Shown here: positions 58,532 to 64,000 of the stretch, piece after piece
How the letters are laid out: every line of letters begins with the position of its first letter
How positions within the stretch are numbered: position 1 is the stretch's first letter
From: Capra hircus
Lineage: Eukaryota > Chordata > Mammalia > Artiodactyla > Bovidae
Assembly (NCBI RefSeq): GCF_001704415.2
Contig: NC_030816.1
Location: 82,896,713-82,960,712, forward strand
Reading direction: 5' to 3'
Length of the DNA: 64,000 nucleotides
Notes under the pieces: model-generated
What the model saw: the letters and a program-made list of their open reading frames with translations, nothing else
Told to the model about the DNA's origin: nothing
The model's database searches: none
Program-made: the position numbers and the translations under genes

Positions 58532-58971
58532 CAGTTGATCTTTGAGCAATGAAGGGGTTGGTGGAATCATTCCCCTAAACAATCAAAAACCCAAGCATAG
58601 CTTTACAGTTGGCCCTCTATATGTGAGGTTCCACATCCTCCGATTCAACCATCATATGGTACTGCTCATGCCTGCATGCTCAGCAGTGTCTGACTCCTGT
58701 GACCCCATGGACTATAGCCCACTGTGCCCCTCCATCCATGGGATTTTTCAGGCAAGAATGCTGGAGTGGGTTGCAACTTCCTTCTCCAGGCGATCTTCCT
58801 GATCAAGAGATCGAACCCATATCTCCTGCGTCTCCTGCATTGGCAGGTGGATTCTTTACTACTGAGCCACCTGGGAAGCTGTAGTACCTGGTATGCATTT
58901 ATTATTTACTGAAAAAATCCACTATAAGTGGACCAGCTCAGTTCAAACCTGTGTTGTTCAAGGGTCAACTG
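58532..58971 (+). mobile_element. Tigger-type (TcMar) DNA transposon, split by a SINE
   Basis: The left terminus CAGTTGATCTTTGAGCAAT and right terminus TTGTTCAAGGGTCAACTG are decayed inverted repeats of each other. The left end is preceded by TA, the usual target. Internal 'aaaatccactataagtggac' is a known Tigger-family stretch. There is no transposase, so it is non-autonomous. Confidence 0.75.
58664..58879 (-). mobile_element. Bov-tA SINE inside the Tigger-type element
   Basis: A reverse-complement SINE of the 'ctcctgcgtctcctgcattgg' head type. Tigger sequence continues on both sides. Confidence 0.9.
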
Positions 58972-59077
58972 CATTGCATCTATTTCAACTATAGCAATAA
59001 GCTTCTTAAACCCAAGTTCCTTAAATGTCCCTAAACCTGGAAACTAAACGTACAGGTCAACTCCACATCATTCTTTT

Positions 59078-61180
59078 TTCTCCAGCTTTATTGAGATATG
59101 ATTGACATATAACATCATATGAGTTTAAGATATGCCATGTGATAACTTGATGCATATATATTATGAAATGATTACCGCAATAAGGCTAGTTAGCATATCC
59201 TTCACCTCATGTAATTATCATCTTTTAATTGTGGTGGTGGTAGTACTAACACTTGAGATTTACTCTCTTAGCGACTTTCAGGGATAAAATTCAATATTGT
59301 TAACTATAGTCGCCATGTTGTATATTAATCCCAAGAGCTTATTCATATTATAACTGAAAGTGTACCCTTTGACCATCACACTCATTTCCCTTCACCCCCA
59401 GCACCTGGCAATCACCATTCTACCATTTCTATGAGTCTGACTTTTTCATATTCTCCATGTAAGTGACATGATACAGTATTTTGCCTTTTCTGTCTGACTT
59501 ACTTCACTTAGCACAATGCCTTATGTCCACCACGTTGTTGCAAATGGCAGGATTTCCTTCTTTCTTGTAGGTGAATACTATTCCATTAGGTATATATTTG
59601 TTTGTTCTATATTTTGGCTATTATGAATAATGCTGCAATGAATATGTCGGTATATATATATATCTCTTCAAGATAGTGATTTTATTTCCTTCAGAGTAAT
59701 ACCCCAAAGTGGAATTACTGGCTCATGCAGTCGTGCTATTAAATTAGCTTATTCATTTTTTTGAAGAATCTCCATACTAGTTTCCACAATGACTGTATCA
59801 TTTGTATTCCCACCAACAGTGTACTAGGGTTCCCTTTCCTCCACATCCTCACCAATACTTGTTATTTTGCTCCTCAGCTACTTTTCTGAAAGTAGCTGTT
59901 CTAACAGGTGTGAAGTGATAGGGTGCTGTGGTTTTCATATGCATTTCCCAGATGATTAGTGGTGTTTAGCATGTTTTCATGTATTTTTGGGCCATTTTGT
60001 ATATCTACTTTGGAAAGGTATCTATTTAGGCTCTTTCTCCATTTTTAAATCAGATTATTTGCTTTTTTGCTACAACTCAAAGTTGTATGAGTTCCCAATA
60101 TATTTTGAATATGAACCCTTTATCAGATGTATAGTTGCAAATATTTTCTCCTATTCCATAGGTTGTCTTTTTACCTTGTTGATCATTTCTCCTGTTGTGC
60201 AGAAACTTGTTCATTTGATATAGTTCAACTTGTTGATTTTTATTTTCATTGCTTATACTTCTGGTGTCATGTTCAAAAAACTCATTGTCAATACCAATGT
60301 CAGGAAGTCTTCCACTGTGTTGTTGACTAGGGAGTTTTACCCTTTGGGGTCTTACACTTAAATTCCTAATCAGTTTAGAGTTCATTTTTGTGAGTGGTAT
60401 AAGATAGAGGTTCAGTTTCATTCTTTTGCATGTGAATATTCAATTTTCCTAACATCATTTATTGAAGAGGCTGTCTTTCCCAACTGAGGATTCTTGGATC
60501 CATTCTCAAATGTTAGCAGACCTTATATGCATGAATTTATGTCTGTGCTCTTGATATTGTTCCATTGGTAAATGTGTCTGTTCTAATGGCAGTACTAATA
60601 CATTTTGATTACTATAGCTTTGTAATGTAGTTGGAAAGTGTGATACCTCCAGCTTTTTTCTTTCTCAAGCTTGCTTTGGCTTTGGGGGGTCTTTTGTGGT
60701 TCCCTACACCAATTTTAGAATAACTTTTGTCATTCCTATGGAAAATACATTTGGAATTTTGATAGGGATTGCATTGAGTCTATAAATGGCTTTGGGTAGC
60801 ATGGATATTTTAACAATATTAATTCTTTTGATTCATAAACATGGGATATATTTCCATTTACTGTGTCTTCTGCCATTTCTTTCATCTATGTCATAGTTTT
60901 CAATATATAGATCTTTTGCTTCCTTGATTATATCTATTGCTAAGAATTTTATTATTTTGATGCCATTTTAAATGAAATTTTTCCTTATCTTTTTGCAAAT
61001 AGTTCATTGTTCCTGTATGAAAAAAATCAACTGATTTTTATGACAATTTTGTATCCTGAAGCTGTTGCATTTTAAAATCAGTTCTAACAGTTTTTTTTGG
61101 TGTGAAATCTCTAGGATTTTCTTAATATAAGATCATGTCTTCTGCAAATAAAGGCAATTTTGCAAGAGTACCACTCTTCT
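59078..61180 (-). mobile_element. Old L1 LINE, antisense 3' 2 kb
   Basis: It begins with the 3' UTR 'ctttattgagatatgattga', then antisense ORF2 landmarks such as 'gcaatcaccattctaccatt', 'tatgaataatgctgcaatg' and 'tagggattgcattgagtc'. There are many stops. The family region is similar to the L1 at 6080-10735. Confidence 0.85.
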
Positions 61181-61205
61181 TTGCATTCTTCTACATATTC
61201 CTGTG

Positions 61206-61432
61206 GGTTTCCCAGTTAGCGCTAGTGGTAAAAGAACTTGTTTGCCAATGCAGGAGACATAAGAGGTGTAGGTTCGATCCCTGGGTTGGGAAGATCTCCT
61301 GGAGAGGGAAATGGCAACCCTCTACAGTATCCTTATGTGAATAAGCCCATGGGCAGAGGAACCTGGCAGGCTGCAGTCCATAAGGTTGCAAAGAATTGGA
61401 CATGACTGAAGTGATTTAGCATGTGCGTACGC
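61206..61432 (+). mobile_element. Bov-tA SINE
   Basis: It runs from 'ggtttcccagttagcgctag' to 'gaagtgatttagcatgtgcg'. Near-identical 13-mers flank it: ACATATTCCTGTG (61193-61205) and ACATATTCTTGTG (61433-61445). Confidence 0.93.
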
Positions 61433-61445
61433 ACATATTCTTGTG

Positions 61446-63011
61446 CAAGAGCGAAGGGGCGGAATCAGTGCGATCTAGCTGGGACTTGCTCGTGGATGGG
61501 CCGTGCCTGGGAGCACCATCTTCTGTTCTCCCCATTGTTCTCCCTAGAGTCGATGCTCCAGCCTTGATTCCACTTTCTGGACGATGTCTTGTGTGCCTGT
61601 CCCAAGATTAATGAGCCCCTTAATGCATTTAGAAGAATGAAGGGCTGAATGTCTAAAAACCTGTGCTGGGGCACAGCCACTGTCCTCTCCTCACCCCCAG
61701 AGTCTGCCGTCATGCTTTCCCCACCCCAGCCCTTGTTCCACTAACCATTGTAACTTACAGTCACATGTGGCTTCCCTCAGCCCTTTTCAGGAGACAGTGA
61801 GGGATATTGAGGACATTTAGAGAAATCTTTCAACTGAACACATAGAGGATTCCTTTGCTGAAGTTCTGGGTTTGAGTAGATTTCTGTCACAGGCTTTACC
61901 TGGACACATCAGAGTCATCAGATGGAGGGAATTCCCTAAAACACAGCCTCGTGTCGTGGAGGAGTATTTGGAACCATCATTAAATGTTTCAGTTGACTGG
62001 CAGGTAAGGAATGATTAATTATTAATGAAAATACAGAGAAAGCCTGTGAGGAGAAGGGAAAGAAGGTCAGAGAAGTCAGGAATGGAGGCAGATAAACGCT
62101 CCCAAGCAATGCAGACAAGCCCTCCCGTGTGCACTCACCTTCTCACCACAGAGAAAGGACTGGAGATCACAGGAAAATCAGAGGTGGCCAGAGTCTAGAG
62201 GCAGAGACTTTGTTCTTTACTCCCTATAAGTCACAAAGACAGAAAGCCCTTTTTCTTTCTTTTGCCGAGAGATCAACTTACAGATGGGTTTGGGGAAGGG
62301 CGTGGGTGAGCTTGGTCAATTCGGTTGGAAGGTTTAGAAGCCAATTCTTTCTTCACACTCCACTTCCTCTTGTAGTCTGTTTCTGATCATCTGTTACTGA
62401 TTCATTTAATAAAAATGAAGTTTAAAGGTTATTTTAAAAATCTTATAATTAATTATGCAATCAGATCCATAATTACTCATTAACATGAGTTTTTGAAGAT
62501 ACATGGTAACAAAATAACCCCTTTAGGACTTAAAGGCATTAAACATGACTACATTTTTTTAAAGACCTCTTTTGGTGTAATATGAGTAGTTCTGGTACCC
62601 AGTTTATATTAGGCTAACCCGGATAAAGGGATTTAATGTGAATAAAGTTTCCATAAAAGATATATGAAGAGAATGGGAAACACACCAAGTACTTAACCAG
62701 CTAACATGAAAGAGACTATTTTATAGTTCTGGAAAATTATATTGTAAAGGAGTGTTTTTCAAACAGTGAAGAAACAAAAGCCAGTAGAGCTCTTTCTATA
62801 AATAAAATCTTGCACATACTCGAAACATGTAAAACTGACTTGACAGAGCTCCTCCCGTTGGCTCCTGGAAGGTGCTCCAGGTCCCGCTGTCCCATCCCCC
62901 TCCCTCTGAGGTCCAGACTTGGAACTCCCAGCACTCTACAAGAAAAAGTTTGGAAACATCTAGAAGCTCTTTCTCGGCTGTTCTCCACACACATTCAGGT
63001 GGTTCAAGAGT
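61446..63011. other. Unique sequence with an AT-rich candidate regulatory block
   Basis: No repeat or gene is recognised. 62395-62560 is AT-rich and carries clustered homeodomain or POU-like cores (ATAATTAATTATGCAAT, ATAATTAC, CATTAAC). Confidence 0.35.
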
Positions 63012-63876
63012 AAGTGGATTTAGGATTGACTGGTTGGATCTCCTTGCAGTCCAAGGGACTCTCAAGAGTCTTTTCTAGCACCACAGTTCAAAGGCATCTA
63101 TTCTTCAGTGCTCAGCTTTCTTTATAGTCCAACTCTCACATCCATATATGACCACTGGAAAAATCATAGCCTTGACTAGACGAACCTTTGTTGGCAAAGT
63201 AATGTCTCTGCTTTTTAATATACTGTCTAGGTTGGTCATAACTTTCCTTCCAAGGAGTAAGCATCTTTTAATTTCATTGCTGCAATCACCATCTGCAGTG
63301 ATTTCGGAGCCCAAAAATATGAAGTCAGCCACTGTTTCCACTATTTCCCCATCTATTTCCCATAAAGTGATGGGACCAGATGCCATGATCTTCATTTTCT
63401 GAATGTTGAGCTTTGAGCCAACTTTTTCACTCTCCTCTTTCACTTTCATCAAGAGGCTTTTTAGTTCCTCTTCACTTTCTGCCATAAGGGTGGTATCATC
63501 TGCATATCTGAGGTTATTGATATTTCTCCCAGCAATCTTGATTCCAGCTTGTACTTCTTCCAGCCCCAGTCAATCCTAAATGAGATCAGTCCTGGATATT
63601 CATTGGAAGGACTGATTTTGAATCTGAAATTCCAATACTTTAGCCACCTGATACGAAGAGCTGACTCATTGGATAAGACCCTGATGCTGGGAAAGATTGA
63701 GGGCAGGAGGAGAAGGGGATGCCAGAGGATGAGATGGTTGGATGGCATCAGTGACTCAATGGACATGAGTTTGGGTAAACTCCGGGAGTCGGTGATGGAC
63801 AGGGAGGCCTGGCATGCTGAGGTCCATGGGGTTGCAGAGTCGGACACGACTGAGTGACTGAACTGAACTGAACTGA
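63012..63876 (+). mobile_element. BovB LINE with inverted 5' part (twin-primed)
   Basis: The left segment (63012-63570) is antisense and holds RT-downstream sequence; a 126-codon minus frame runs over 63105-63485. The right segment (63571-63876) is sense and ends in a repeated GAACT tail. The 3' end of the inverted part and the 5' end of the sense part overlap by about 12 bases (CAGTCAATCCTA) and share a private A where other copies read CAGTCCATC. They therefore come from one RNA. No TSD was identified. Confidence 0.9.
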
Positions 63877-64000
63877 ATAACAAAAACCTTAATTACACAG
63901 AGTTGGGAGACCAAAAGAGGGAGCTCTCATGAACTGTAGCAATAGCAGAGCCCAACACAAAGAAGAAAGATTCCTTTCCTGGCAAAGATTTAGCCCATGA
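63877..64000. other. Window end, nothing recognised
   Basis: The last 124 bases follow the BovB tail and show no repeat or coding signature. Confidence 0.5.

Noticed and set aside
1..64000. CRISPR arrays, operons, phage, plasmid or toxin-antitoxin systems
   Set aside because: Repeat content is wholly ruminant nuclear DNA. Repeated units are dispersed retroelements, not spaced arrays, and there are no dense coding runs.

Overview
The window is nuclear DNA from a ruminant, most likely a bovid such as cattle. It is packed with families typical of ruminants: BovB (RTE-type) LINEs, Bov-tA/BOV-A SINEs ending in the BovB tail, CHR-type tRNA SINEs and ruminant L1s. Older mammal-wide layers (L2, MIR, MLT1, MER5A, a Tigger-type transposon, old L1) lie beneath them. 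I find no host gene, exon chain, RNA gene, CRISPR array or prokaryotic feature that I can support. The coding remnants I recognise are retrotransposon ORFs, all truncated or broken.

Layout. 1-1.4 kb: an ERV1-like LTR with a young SINE in it. 2.6-4.6 kb: SINEs and a BovB 3' end. 6.1-10.7 kb: one old minus-strand L1 split by two SINEs, a BovB and a ruminant L1. 10.7-14.8 kb: a near full-length BovB including its 5' UTR. 15-26 kb: unique sequence with MLT1, CHR, SINE, BovB, L2 and MER5A pieces. 26-31 kb: L1 3' UTR, microsatellites and a 3-kb old plus-strand L1. 31-40 kb: SINEs, composite SINE/BovB units, a rearranged BovB and MIRs. 40.3-45.0 kb: two BovB insertions in opposite orientation, the second split by an L1. 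45-58 kb: mostly unique sequence with MLT1, CHR, L1 and SINE insertions. 58.5-61.4 kb: a Tigger-type element and an old L1, each next to or split by a SINE. 63.0-63.9 kb: another BovB with an inverted 5' part.

The strongest observation is at 40.3-45.0 kb. Two BovB copies in opposite orientation have different truncation points and different flanking duplications, so they look like independent insertions. Yet they share an uninterrupted 864-bp identical tract (40511-41374 and 43943-44806), and the homologous sequence just outside differs by roughly 10%. This fits recent gene conversion between inverted repeats; an assembly artefact is the main alternative. The L1 inside the spacer carries a second poly(A) tail after about 52 bases of unrelated DNA, a 3'-transduction signature.

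I found no previously undescribed multi-gene system. Family names rest on recognised consensus sequence, not on a database search, and boundaries without a stated target-site duplication (TSD) are good to about 5-20 bases.
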